Assembly (NCBI RefSeq): GCF_022559625.1
Contig: NZ_CP042288.1
Coordinates: forward strand, 1,932,155-1,996,154
DNA length: 64,000 nt
Origin: Aquisalinus flavus
GTDB taxonomy: Bacteria; Pseudomonadota; Alphaproteobacteria; Caulobacterales; Parvularculaceae
Reading direction: 5' to 3'
Both the position numbers and the translations under genes were made by a program. The notes under the pieces were generated by a model that did not search any database, was not told where the DNA came from, and was given only the letters and a program-made list of their open reading frames with translations. This document shows positions 25,254 to 33,748 of this stretch, piece after piece (position 1 is the stretch's first letter; each line of letters opens with the position of its first letter).

Positions 25254-25793
25254 TCAGTCTCTGACCTTGTCGAACGCATCTGCCGTATCGGAAACAGATT
25301 TGGCAGCGGCGCGCTCAAGGATGTTTATCATCAGGATACCTGACAGGGAGGCGACAAGACCGGCCATCGTCGGGATGGTGGCCTTGGAGATCCCCCCCGC
25401 CATCAGGCGGGCGTTTGACGATCCGGTCACGGCCATGACTTCGAAGACCTCGACCATGCCGGTAACGGTGCCAAGCAGACCAAGCAGCGGTGCAATTGCG
25501 ACCAGGCCCTTGATGACCGTCAGGTTCGAATTCGCGGCCAGCTTGACTTCGGAAAGCAGCTTTTGGCGGACGGCCAGAGCATACCAGGAGGTATGCTCGG
25601 ACCGGGCTTGCCAGGCGCGGACCGCCCGGGATTTCACGCCACCCTGGGCAGTGGTGAAATAGATCACCCGCTCCAGGATCAGGGCCCACATGACAAACGT
25701 CGCGATCATGATGATGAAAAGAACATTTCCACCGGCGATCAGGAAGTTATTCAGCGAGTCCAACGCGTTGAGTGGATTCAAGGCTTCGGGCAT
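25254..25793 (-). CDS. exbB: ExbB / MotA-TolQ-ExbB family proton channel subunit
   Basis: A 179-residue short ExbB of the TonB2 type. It has three helices: about 16-38, then a pair at about 95-125 and 140-165. The conserved MotA/TolQ/ExbB channel segment is LVAIAPLLGLLGTVTGMVEVF (about 97-117), followed by ISKATIPTMAGLVASLSGILM. TAGGAG lies 9 bp upstream of the ATG. It sits directly after the TtpC-like gene, matching the ttpC-exbB2 order of Vibrio. Confidence 0.93.
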   Translation of the reverse strand: MPEALNPLNALDSLNNFLIAGGNVLFIIMIATFVMWALILERVIYFTTAQGGVKSRAVRAWQARSEHTSWYALAVRQKLLSEVKLAANSNLTVIKGLVAIAPLLGLLGTVTGMVEVFEVMAVTGSSNARLMAGGISKATIPTMAGLVASLSGILMINILERAAAKSVSDTADAFDKVRD

Positions 25794-25824
25794 TTAACGA
25801 ACTCCTATGTTACAGGCGTTGCCC

Positions 25825-27180
25825 TTAAGACCGAGACTCCGCGTGCTCGGCGATCATCCCGGCAGACTGCTCTTCCAGGACCTGCGAGACGCCGCGCGCG
25901 GCACCGCTGGCAAAGGCGTGGATGAGGAGCAGCGGGATAGCCGCGACCAGGCCGAGAACGGTGGTGACAAGCGCTTCGGAGATACCCGATGCCATCAGCT
26001 GCGGATCGCCCGTACCGTACAGGGTGATCGCCTGGAAGGTCCGGATCATACCGATAACCGTACCGAGCAGGCCGAGCAGCGGCGCGACAGCGGCAAGAAC
26101 CTTGATCAGGTTGAGGCCACCCTCGAGCTTCGGCACTTCCTTCAGAACCGCGTCGTCGAGTTTCAGCGCAACCGTTTCGACATCGGCGTTACGATTGGAG
26201 TCGTAAGCCATCATGATACGGCCGAGCGGGTTCGACTTGGACGGTGTCTTCTTGCGCATCTGGCTGCGAACGGCGCCATTGACGGCCCAGAGCGTTGCCA
26301 GCTTGTACAGGCCGAGCAGCAGACCGATCGCGAGAATGGCGATGATCACATAGCCGACGGTACGGCCCTGCTGGATGGTCTCCATGATGGACGGCTGGGT
26401 GACAACCAGCTCGAGCAGCGTGCCGAGCGAGGGGTCGATGACACCGCGGACGAAACCGTCGCCGCTAAAGCCTTCGACAGTCCGGGCAGCAGACTGGGCG
26501 TCGGCGACGGCCGGCTGACGGGCCAGAAGTTCCAGCTCACCACCTTCATAGGTCATGTAATTGCCGTTGTTGAACACCGAGAACGGCCCGATGCGGGTCA
26601 CTTCACGCTCTTCCGCCGTGCCGTCGGCACGAACGACTTCAGCGCCATAGGTTGCGACTTCGGACTGGGCGACCATTTCCTGCAGCAGCGTGAAATAGAG
26701 GTTTTCCAGTTCGACAACGGTCGGGAGGGTTTCGCTTTCGGCCGTTTCGCGCAGGGATTCCGAACGACCCGGATATTGCGAGGAGATGATCGAGTCATCG
26801 AGGCGCGATGCAAGGTCGGAGGCAGCGGAGCGGGCAGCACCGAACAGTTCGGCGAATTCGCCCTGACGGCTGTCGAGTTCAGCCTGCAACTCCTCGACGC
26901 GGGCACGGTTCGCTGCGAAGGCAGCGTCGAGCTGGTTCGAGCGAGCGGTTTCCGCATTCACCTGGCTGCGGATTTCAGCCAGCTTCTGCTGTTGCGTGTT
27001 GCGCTCGGCAAGGAAGCGTTGCTCACGCTCCTGGTTGGTCTGCTGAACAGCCTGACGCTCGGCGCGGGCTGCGTTCAGAACATCCTGAAGCGAGGTCTGT
27101 GCGATGGCGCCTGTCCCGAACGCGGACAGCGCTGCGGCACCGGCGACGAGAGAAATGCCTAGTTTACGAATGAGTTTCAT
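25825..27180 (-). CDS. TtpC-like MotA/TolQ/ExbB family protein
   Basis: A 451-residue protein that resembles TtpC, the extra ExbB-like component needed by Vibrio TonB2 systems. It has a signal peptide or first helix (LGISLVAGAAALSAFGTGAI), then a long Gln/Arg/Glu-rich coiled coil (about 35-125) and a periplasmic part with SVFNNGNYMTYEGGELELL. Then comes a helix near 275-297 and the ExbB core: VLAAVAPLLGLLGTVIGM (about 354-371) with ISEALVTTVLGLVAAIPLLL. The start at 27180 is backed by GGAAGGA 10 bp upstream. It is flanked by DUF3450 and exbB, the known TonB2 arrangement. Confidence 0.9.
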   Translation of the reverse strand: MKLIRKLGISLVAGAAALSAFGTGAIAQTSLQDVLNAARAERQAVQQTNQEREQRFLAERNTQQQKLAEIRSQVNAETARSNQLDAAFAANRARVEELQAELDSRQGEFAELFGAARSAASDLASRLDDSIISSQYPGRSESLRETAESETLPTVVELENLYFTLLQEMVAQSEVATYGAEVVRADGTAEEREVTRIGPFSVFNNGNYMTYEGGELELLARQPAVADAQSAARTVEGFSGDGFVRGVIDPSLGTLLELVVTQPSIMETIQQGRTVGYVIIAILAIGLLLGLYKLATLWAVNGAVRSQMRKKTPSKSNPLGRIMMAYDSNRNADVETVALKLDDAVLKEVPKLEGGLNLIKVLAAVAPLLGLLGTVIGMIRTFQAITLYGTGDPQLMASGISEALVTTVLGLVAAIPLLLIHAFASGAARGVSQVLEEQSAGMIAEHAESRS

Positions 27181-27208
27181 GTCGAGAATTCCTTCCAATT
27201 CGCCTTAC

Positions 27209-27976
27209 TTACTGAGCCTGGATCGGGGCCGGAACCGGCACACCGAGCAGCGCTGGCGCTGTCTGTTCCTTGGCCATGCGCAGGCCAAGCTTAACGTCGG
27301 ACATATATTTCCTGTCGAGATCAACGAAGGCATTCGCGTCGCGATCATAGATCCGCAGGACCGAATCATCGGCCGTTTTGTAGATCAGGGCGATACGGCC
27401 AATGCGCAGGAACTCGACGGAGAGCTCGCCGCCATCGGCAGCAACCGTACCACTGTAAGCCTCGATGGTGCGGCCATATTCGTTTTCGATCTGGAAGGCC
27501 TCGATGATCAGGCGGTAGCGCTGTGCCTCGGACGTGTTGGAGTCCGTCATGACGCTGCGAAGACGCTCGATCCGGCGCGCACGCTCCTGCTCGAGGAACG
27601 GCATGTCCGCCGCAATGAACTCTTCCAGAGTTCCGAGCATCTCTTCCATCAGCGGCAGCATGGCGCGCTGGATGTTCTCGATGTTGTCGACGTCGAGCTG
27701 GAGGTTCTCGATCTGCGTCGATTGACGCTCAACCTCGACAGCACGTGACTGGTTGAAGCGCGACAGAAGCTCGTATTGCTTCAGGTTCGCGCGATAATCG
27801 ACGAGGAGACGGCTGGTCTCTTCGTCAAGGCTGTCGATCCGCTGCTGGGAGGCCTTTGCCTCAGCGACGGTCTGCTTGCTGACGTCGATAGCAGCACTGA
27901 ACTGGGCCGCAGCCGGCGCAGTTGCTGACGCCACCAGAGCGATGGCCGTTCCCAAAAAAGCGACTTGTTTAATCAT
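27209..27976 (-). CDS. DUF3450 family periplasmic protein
   Basis: A 255-residue exported protein, first gene of the TonB2-like operon. Signal peptide (MIKQVAFLGTAIALVASATA, cleaved after AAAQ near 25), a long coiled coil (about 30-110: AKASQQRIDSLDEETSRLL and ERQSTQIENLQLDVDNIENI) and a C-terminal globular part with RIGRIALIYKTADDSVLRIYD. DUF3450 proteins occupy this position beside TtpC in gammaproteobacterial TonB2 loci; their role is not established. The ATG at 27976 is preferred; a GTG 9 bp upstream is possible. Confidence 0.88.
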   Translation of the reverse strand: MIKQVAFLGTAIALVASATAPAAAQFSAAIDVSKQTVAEAKASQQRIDSLDEETSRLLVDYRANLKQYELLSRFNQSRAVEVERQSTQIENLQLDVDNIENIQRAMLPLMEEMLGTLEEFIAADMPFLEQERARRIERLRSVMTDSNTSEAQRYRLIIEAFQIENEYGRTIEAYSGTVAADGGELSVEFLRIGRIALIYKTADDSVLRIYDRDANAFVDLDRKYMSDVKLGLRMAKEQTAPALLGVPVPAPIQAQ

Positions 27977-28599
27977 CCTGTTCACCTACCGCATTGCTTC
28001 GGTCAAAGGCGACCGGGATGGCCGCCAGAATTGTTAACACATGAACACCCTGCAAGGTGCCATAGAAAGACGCCCTGGGCGCCATAAATAAAGGGTGGAA
28101 AAGTTTGTCCCCAATCACACCCCGTTCCAAGATTGGGAAAAAACGCTGCAAAAGGCAACGCCTTTATTTCTCAATCCGCGAAAACCGGTATGCGGGTCGT
28201 TTCCCACGCCTCTGTGGCCATTGCCTGGCTCTGTTATTTTGTTACACCATAGCGACAGCAACCAGCAAATGTAAACAATTTATTTACAGGCCCTGTCGGC
28301 AAGGCTGGCAGGATTTAGCATTTACCGGATTACAAATCCAGCGATCTTGCAGGATTTTAGCGCAACCCCGTCAAACCGCGACAGAGAGCTGCGCACCTCG
28401 TGCATGGAATGAATTTCTAGTCAGTACACGGCTCATCCGGCAGACCCGGCTCAGTGTCAGGCAAATGCTGGCATTGCCGCCTCAAGCGCCATGACCGCAG
28501 GCGGCCGGATGGTCAGCCCCGCCCGATGCGGTGAAAAAGATGGCGATAGCGGCGCCGGAACCCGTCGACAGCCCCGGACAGGCCGTCTCCATGCTGGCC
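27977..28599 (-). promoter_or_regulatory. Upstream region of the TonB2-like operon
   Basis: A long, AT-richer stretch (especially 28030-28340) with no credible gene on either strand. The operon promoter must lie here. A palindrome TGTAAA-N7-TTTACA at 28270-28288 looks like an operator. No consensus Fur box was found. ORFs in 28100-28700 lack ribosome-binding sites and protein-like composition. Confidence 0.45.
28270..28288. promoter_or_regulatory. Operator-like palindrome TGTAAA-N7-TTTACA
   Basis: A perfect 6-bp inverted repeat with an AT-rich 7-bp spacer, about 290 bp upstream of the DUF3450 start. The regulator is unknown; dimeric HTH repressors bind sites of this form. Confidence 0.35.
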
Positions 28600-28639
28600 A
28601 GAAACAGAAACTGCCCCGCAGGACCATCCTGCAGGGCAG
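28600..28639 (-). terminator. Rho-independent terminator of the sqdB-like gene
   Basis: On the minus strand CTGCCCTGCAGG pairs with CCTGCGGGGCAG (one G-T pair) around a 5-nt loop, followed by TTTCTGTTTC. It lies 80 bp beyond the stop of the UDP-sulfoquinovose synthase gene. Confidence 0.75.
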
Positions 28640-28718
28640 TGGACGATTCGAAAAATTCTGCCCCGTTGGATCCGGCATTCAGCCGATCAGGGCGCAAGCC
28701 ACGATCACGGGCAAGGCC

Positions 28719-29876
28719 TTACCACTGCGAGATGCAGGGAATTTTCTCCAGATTGCAGCGCTGCGCATAATGCCGGGCAATCTCGGTGACCTCCGCCATC
28801 AGGCCCTCATCCAGCGTGATCGGCTCCAGACCCATGCCGATGAACCGGTCATTGGCGACATGGAGATCGTTCTCGTCGGCCTCCTTGCGGGGGTTTTTGA
28901 CGAAGGCAACCTCGGCCCCGGTCTTGTCGGCGATCATCTGGGCGAGATCGCGCACCCGGTGGGTTTCGGTCATCTGGTTGAGGATGTTGACGCGCTCGCC
29001 TTTCTGCGGCGGGTTGGTCAGCGCCAGCTCGATACAGCGGCACGTATCCTGAATGTGGATGAAGGCGCGGGTCTGGCCGCCAGTGCCGTGCACGGTCAGC
29101 GGATAGTCGACCGCCGCCTGCATCAGGAAGCGGTTCAGCACCGTGCCGTAATCGCCGTCATAGTCAAACCGGTTGATCAGGCGCTCATCCATGCGCGTCT
29201 CTTCGGTCTGGGTGCCCCAGACGATGCCCTGATGCAGGTCGGTGATCTTGACCTTGTCGTTCTTGTTATAGAAGTGGAAGAACAGCTGATCCTGGGTCTT
29301 GGTCATGTGATAGATCGAGCCCGGATTGGCCGGATAGAGGATTTCCTGGTCCGCCAGGCCTTCCGCGGTTTGCACCTTCACGGTCAGATAGCCTTCCGGG
29401 ATCTTCATGCCGGCGGTGCCGTAGCCATAGACGCCCATCGTGCCCAGGTGGATCAGGTGGATGTCCTGTTCCGCCTCCACGATCGCGGCCAGCACATCAT
29501 TGGTGGCGTTGAGATTGTTGGAGACCGTATAGCGCTTGTGCCAGGAGGATTTCATCGAATAGGGCGCAGCGCGCTGTTCGGCGAAATGGATAATCGCATC
29601 GGGCTCTTCCTCTTTGATGAGGGTCAGCAGCCGGTGATAATTCTCGCCGATGGTGAAATTCTCGTACCGGATCTTGCTGCCGGTCAATTCTTCCCAGGTC
29701 GCGAGCCGCTCACCCAGCGGGCGGATCGGGGTCAGCGAGTCGACTTCGAGTTCGATGTCGATCTTGCGGCGGGACAAATTGTCGACAATGATCACGTCGT
29801 GACCCCGCTTGGACAAATGCAGACTGGTCGGCCAGCCGCAAAAGCCGTCTCCGCCAAGAACAATGACTTTGGCCAT
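28719..29876 (-). CDS. sqdB: UDP-sulfoquinovose synthase (SQD1/SqdB-like)
   Basis: A 385-residue extended short-chain dehydrogenase that would convert UDP-glucose plus sulfite to UDP-sulfoquinovose. The NAD motif is GGDGFCGWPTSLHLSKRGH (about 8-26). SQD1-specific blocks include IIHFAEQRAAPYSMKSS (about 95-111), HLGTMGVYGYG (about 143-153), catalytic YHMTK, TDLHQGIVWGTQTEET and LTVHGTGGQTRAFIHIQDT. The TxxxYHxxK arrangement and EQRxAPYSM match plant and bacterial SQD1. The C-terminus ends NPRKEADENDLH...MGLEP. It lies in the glycan locus next to ugd with no sulfolipid glycosyltransferase gene nearby, so the sugar may go to sulfolipid or to a surface glycan. Confidence 0.88.
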   Translation of the reverse strand: MAKVIVLGGDGFCGWPTSLHLSKRGHDVIIVDNLSRRKIDIELEVDSLTPIRPLGERLATWEELTGSKIRYENFTIGENYHRLLTLIKEEEPDAIIHFAEQRAAPYSMKSSWHKRYTVSNNLNATNDVLAAIVEAEQDIHLIHLGTMGVYGYGTAGMKIPEGYLTVKVQTAEGLADQEILYPANPGSIYHMTKTQDQLFFHFYNKNDKVKITDLHQGIVWGTQTEETRMDERLINRFDYDGDYGTVLNRFLMQAAVDYPLTVHGTGGQTRAFIHIQDTCRCIELALTNPPQKGERVNILNQMTETHRVRDLAQMIADKTGAEVAFVKNPRKEADENDLHVANDRFIGMGLEPITLDEGLMAEVTEIARHYAQRCNLEKIPCISQW

Positions 29877-30039
29877 CAGGATTTCCTTACCTATACAGTG
29901 AGCGCGCTGGCAATGACGGGTGCTAGCGCTTTGTGAACCGAGTGTGATGATTGTTTAGGAGATTTGCGACAGAAAAAACAAGCGCGGTGTTCGTGCGCGG
30001 CCCAAACAGCTTGCGAGCCCGCGCACGGCCGACCCCCTC

Positions 30040-31356
30040 CTAGCGCCCGATGGATGTGTAGGCCCACCCTTTTTCGGCCATTTCCGCCGGCGGGTAGATA
30101 TTGCGCAGATCGACGATGACCGGCGCTGACAGCAATTCACGCGCCCGGCCGAGATCGAGCGCCCGGAACTCGTCCCATTCGGTGATGATGACAAGGACAT
30201 CCGCCCCTTGCATCGCCTCATAGGCCCCGTCGCAATAGGTGATCGTGTCGCCGAAATGCTTGCGCGCCTCACCCATCGCTTCGGGGTCGTGGGCGCGCAC
30301 CGTGGCACCATCCCTGACCAGCGCAGGCACGATGTCGAGCGAGGGCGAGTCGCGCATGTCGTCGGTATTGGGCTTGAAGGCGAGGCCGAGGACAGCGACG
30401 GTCTTGCCGCTGAGGTCACCGCCGGCGGCGGCCTTGACCCGGGCGGCCATGGACTGCTTGCGCGCGGCATTCACCTCGACGACGGATTCCACGATCTTCA
30501 CCGGCGCGCCATGCTGCTGGGCGGTGCGCACCAGCGCCAGCGTGTCCTTGGGAAAACAGGAGCCGCCATAGCCCGGTCCGGCATGCAGGAATTTGGAGCC
30601 GATCCGCTTGTCCAGGCCGATGCCGCGGGCCACCGCCTGAACATCAGCGCCGACCTTCTCGCACAGATCGGCCATTTCGTTGATGAAGGTGATCTTGGTC
30701 GCAAGGAAGGCGTTGGCGGCATATTTGATCAGCTCGGACGTGACCCGCCGCGTAAACACGATCGGCGTCTCGTTCAGGTATAGCGGCCGGTAGAGCTCCG
30801 ACAGGACTTCCCTGGCCCTGTCGTCCTCAACCCCGCAGACCACCCGGTCCGGCCGCTTGAAATCGTCGATGGCGGCGCCTTCGCGCAGGAATTCCGGGTT
30901 CGAGGCGACGGAGAAGCCCTCCCCCGGCTTCAGGTCGGGACGGACTTTCTGGATGATCGCCTCGACCTCGGCACCGGTGCCGACCGGCACGGTCGATTTG
31001 GTCACGACCACGGTATAGCCGTCGATCAGCGCCGCGACCTCTTCCGTCGCCGCGTAGACATAGGACAGGTCGGCATGCCCATCACCCCGCCGCGACGGCG
31101 TGCCGACGGCGATGAAGACGGCCTCGACCCCCTTCATCCCTTCGGCAAGATCGGTCGTGAAGGACAGCCGCCCGGCTTCCACATTCTCGGCCACGAGACG
31201 GTCCAGGCCCGGCTCGAAAATCGGTATCTCCCCGCGCAGCAGGCGTTCGATCTTGTCCTTGTCCTTGTCGACACAGACGACCGAATGGCCGAAATCGGCA
31301 AAACATGCCCCGGAAACGAGTCCGACATAGCCGGTACCGATCATCGCAATGCGCAT
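30040..31356 (-). CDS. ugd: UDP-glucose 6-dehydrogenase
   Basis: A 438-residue cytoplasmic enzyme making UDP-glucuronate from UDP-glucose with 2 NAD+. N-terminal Rossmann motif MIGTGYVGLVSGACFADFG, the SNPEFLREGAAIDDF block (about 159-173), catalytic Cys267 in GYGGSCFPKDT, and C-terminal VLGLAFKPNTDDMRDSPS. Length is normal. The start at 31356 is set by AAGGATT 7 bp upstream. Together with GalU and GalE it supplies UDP-sugars to the surrounding glycan locus. It lies upstream of sqdB on the same strand with a 163-bp gap. Confidence 0.96.
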   Translation of the reverse strand: MRIAMIGTGYVGLVSGACFADFGHSVVCVDKDKDKIERLLRGEIPIFEPGLDRLVAENVEAGRLSFTTDLAEGMKGVEAVFIAVGTPSRRGDGHADLSYVYAATEEVAALIDGYTVVVTKSTVPVGTGAEVEAIIQKVRPDLKPGEGFSVASNPEFLREGAAIDDFKRPDRVVCGVEDDRAREVLSELYRPLYLNETPIVFTRRVTSELIKYAANAFLATKITFINEMADLCEKVGADVQAVARGIGLDKRIGSKFLHAGPGYGGSCFPKDTLALVRTAQQHGAPVKIVESVVEVNAARKQSMAARVKAAAGGDLSGKTVAVLGLAFKPNTDDMRDSPSLDIVPALVRDGATVRAHDPEAMGEARKHFGDTITYCDGAYEAMQGADVLVIITEWDEFRALDLGRARELLSAPVIVDLRNIYPPAEMAEKGWAYTSIGR

Positions 31357-31525
31357 GAGAGAATCCTTATCGTCATGAATTATCCTGTCGTCCGGCTTTG
31401 CCGGGTCCACCCGCAAACGTCAAGCCACCCTGAACCATGGCGGCGCCGCAAAATCACGCCCAAGGCGCAAGGCCGGTAACGTTTTTCCCGGCGGGAGGAC
31501 AGATCATGGCGTTGCGCCGGCCCGG

Positions 31526-31807
31526 CTAGGCCGGGGTGGCCGGGCTGCGCGAGGGACCGGGACTGGGCGGCGCTTCTGCGCCCCGCGCCACTTTGTTGGC
31601 ACGGAGGCCGGCAGCACCCGCGCCGGCCATTGATCGTTCGATCGCCTCTTCGCCCAGATAGGTCGCATGGCCACAGCTGCGACAGACATAGGCATGGTTG
31701 TTCTTCAACCGCCTGCCGAACTGTTCGATATCGGCACGGCATGCAGGATTGGAACAGGCGAATACAAACCGCTCGACACGGCCAAAGGCAATGTTGTTGA
31801 TACTCAT
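31526..31807 (-). CDS. Small zinc-ribbon-like protein
   Basis: A 93-residue protein with two cysteine pairs, FACSNPACRAD (about 17-27) and VCRSCGHA (about 41-48), which would form a treble-clef or ribbon zinc site. The rest is basic, and the C-terminus is Pro/Ala/Ser-rich and likely disordered. A good ribosome-binding site (GGGAGAG, 9 bp) supports the start. I do not recognise a named family. It lies upstream of ugd on the same strand and is divergent from purU. Confidence 0.65.
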   Translation of the reverse strand: MSINNIAFGRVERFVFACSNPACRADIEQFGRRLKNNHAYVCRSCGHATYLGEEAIERSMAGAGAAGLRANKVARGAEAPPSPGPSRSPATPA

Positions 31808-31939
31808 GATAACTCTCTCCCGGACCCATCCTCACAGACGGAAAATACGGTGGCAAGAGAAATAAGCTATTGCGTCCGGCGGTTGAAAACGGCTGATGGT
31901 AAGTCAGCCGGTGCCGATGGGGGAGAATGACCGAAGACC

Positions 31940-32806
31940 ATGAGCCAGAAAGACAAGCATTACATTCTGAACGTGTCCTGCCCGGACCAGATCGGCGTCG
32001 TTTCCGCAGTGACCGGGCACCTTGCCGGTCATGCCTGTTTCGTCGAGGAATCCTCCGATTATGGCGACCCGCAGACCAACCGCTTCTTCATGCGCATCCG
32101 GTTCCGCCCGACCCTGGCCGGGTTCGATGCCGATGCCTTCATGGATGGGTTTGCCCCTCTGCGGACCCGGCTCGGCATGCAGGTCGACCTGTTCGAGCGC
32201 ACCGCGAAGCGGCGGGTCGTACTGATGGTCTCAAAGCTCGACCACTGCCTGAACGATCTCCTGTTTCGCTATCGCACGGGCGATATCCGCATGAAGATCC
32301 CCGCGATCATTTCCAACCATCCGGACCTGCGCCAGCTCGCGGATTGGCACGATATTCCGTACCACCACATACCGGTGACGCCGGCGACAAAGGCAGAGGC
32401 GGAAGCGCGCATCGATGCCATCCTGGAAGAGGCGCAGGCAGACACGATCGTGCTGGCGCGCTACATGCAGATATTGTCCGCCGGCCTGGCCGGAAAATAT
32501 CACGGCCGGATCATCAACATCCACCACTCATTCCTGCCGGGGTTCAAGGGCGCCCGTCCCTATCACCGGGCCCATGAACGCGGCGTGAAGCTGATCGGCG
32601 CGACGGCGCATTATGTCACCGCCGATCTCGATGAGGGGCCGATCATCGAGCAGCAGGTCGAGCGGGTCGAGCACTTCAACTCGGTCAACGACATGATCGC
32701 CGTCGGGCGCGATGTCGAATGCCTCACGCTGGCGCGGGCCCTGCGTTATCATCTGGAGCACCGGGTTTTTCTCAATGGCAACAAGACGGTCGTGTTCCGC
32801 CGGTAA
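31940..32806 (+). CDS. purU: Formyltetrahydrofolate deformylase
   Basis: A 288-residue enzyme hydrolysing 10-formyl-THF to THF and formate, balancing one-carbon pools. N-terminal ACT domain (about 7-90, YILNVSCPDQIGVVSAVTGHLAGH), and a formyltransferase domain (about 92-288) with ISNHPDLRQLA, the catalytic NIHHSFLPGFKGARPYHRA and the Asp loop GATAHYVTADLDEGPIIEQ. All are hallmark PurU residues. It has no link to glycan synthesis and looks like an inserted housekeeping gene. It converges on the PhyH gene with a 38-bp gap. Confidence 0.96.
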   Translation: MSQKDKHYILNVSCPDQIGVVSAVTGHLAGHACFVEESSDYGDPQTNRFFMRIRFRPTLAGFDADAFMDGFAPLRTRLGMQVDLFERTAKRRVVLMVSKLDHCLNDLLFRYRTGDIRMKIPAIISNHPDLRQLADWHDIPYHHIPVTPATKAEAEARIDAILEEAQADTIVLARYMQILSAGLAGKYHGRIINIHHSFLPGFKGARPYHRAHERGVKLIGATAHYVTADLDEGPIIEQQVERVEHFNSVNDMIAVGRDVECLTLARALRYHLEHRVFLNGNKTVVFRR

Positions 32807-32844
32807 TATCCGGATACGGAAGGACTTTTTTTACTGCCCCGATG

Positions 32845-33723
32845 TTATTGCGCTGATGTCCCGGCCTCGTCCTTGAAGATATAGCCATTGGGATATTTGT
32901 GCTTCTTGCGGCCCAGGCCTGCGCCGGGGTCCTCTGCGGTCAGGTTGGCGTAGTGATTGACCAGGCTGAGGCGCGTGCGCTCCGGCTGCAGGATGCGCCC
33001 GCCAGCATGAACGAAGTCACCATGCCAGATCAGCACATCGCCCTTGGCCGCCGTAAACCGCTCCGTCTCGATCCCCCTGTTCGTACACAGATTTTCGAGA
33101 TAGGAAACATAGGCCGTGTAATTGCCCTCGAAGTCCTCCTTCAGGGTTTTCTTTTCCGGCTTGTGGGAGCCCGGATAGATGATCAGGGAACCGTTGCCTT
33201 CATCGACATCCTCGCAGGCGATCCATGATGCCGCGAGGCTGTCGCGGTCATATTTGTGACCGACGCTGCGCGGCGACACCAGATATTTGTCGGAATGGGC
33301 ACCCTGCTGGCTCGAATAGCGATAGGTCAATGACTGGATGCAGGTCGGCGCGTTGTCGTACCAGGCGCTGAGAAAGTCCGCTATCGAGGGATGGAGGATG
33401 AGAGATGGCGCCACGGCGCTGAAATTCTCGATCCCGACGATCCGCAACCGGCTGGTATCGTCCGTATAGGTTCCGTCAAGCACATCCCGGTTCTTCAGCA
33501 CGCCGCCGGACAAGCCATAGCTCAGCTCGCCTTCGGTTTTCTGCAAGTGGGCGACCTCGTCCCAGAACGAATCGATCAGGTGATGGTCCACGACGCCGCG
33601 CATGATCACATACCCATCGCGCTCGAAATCCGCCACGCATCGCGCGATCCGGTCGCACTTCTGGGCACTCTGCCTGCCGAAAAGCGAGGATGTGAGGGAC
33701 TGGAAAATGGATGGGCTTTTCAC
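32845..33723 (-). CDS. Phytanoyl-CoA dioxygenase (PhyH) family protein
   Basis: A 292-residue non-haem Fe(II)/2-oxoglutarate oxygenase-like protein. The iron facial triad is visible: His143-x-Asp145 (QGAHSDKY) and His239 (DFVHAGG), with a 2-oxoglutarate-binding Arg about 12 residues later (ERTRLSL). The first domain contains RDGYVIMRGVVDHHLID, the usual PhyH N-terminal helix. The start is placed at a GTG at 33723, because GGGAG lies 7 bp upstream; a further-upstream GTG (33762) would overlap the preceding gene. It follows the beta-helix lipoprotein gene with 25 bp and is likely co-transcribed. The substrate is unknown; hydroxylation of a lipid or sugar precursor is possible. Confidence 0.85.
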   Translation of the reverse strand: MKSPSIFQSLTSSLFGRQSAQKCDRIARCVADFERDGYVIMRGVVDHHLIDSFWDEVAHLQKTEGELSYGLSGGVLKNRDVLDGTYTDDTSRLRIVGIENFSAVAPSLILHPSIADFLSAWYDNAPTCIQSLTYRYSSQQGAHSDKYLVSPRSVGHKYDRDSLAASWIACEDVDEGNGSLIIYPGSHKPEKKTLKEDFEGNYTAYVSYLENLCTNRGIETERFTAAKGDVLIWHGDFVHAGGRILQPERTRLSLVNHYANLTAEDPGAGLGRKKHKYPNGYIFKDEAGTSAQ

Positions 33724-33748
33724 TGGCTGGCTCCCGCGATCCTGAAGG

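Noticed and set aside
27977-28599. Fur or other iron-box upstream of the TonB operon
   Set aside because: No match to the GATAATGATAATCATTATC-type consensus was found by reading both strands; iron control stays unproven.
28457-28697. Small overlapping minus-strand ORFs between the TonB operon and sqdB
   Set aside because: Poor composition, no ribosome-binding site, and they overlap the sqdB terminator.
32807-32844. Possible terminator between purU and the PhyH gene (TCCGGATACGGA then T-run)
   Set aside because: Stem of only 4 bp; not convincing despite the T-run.
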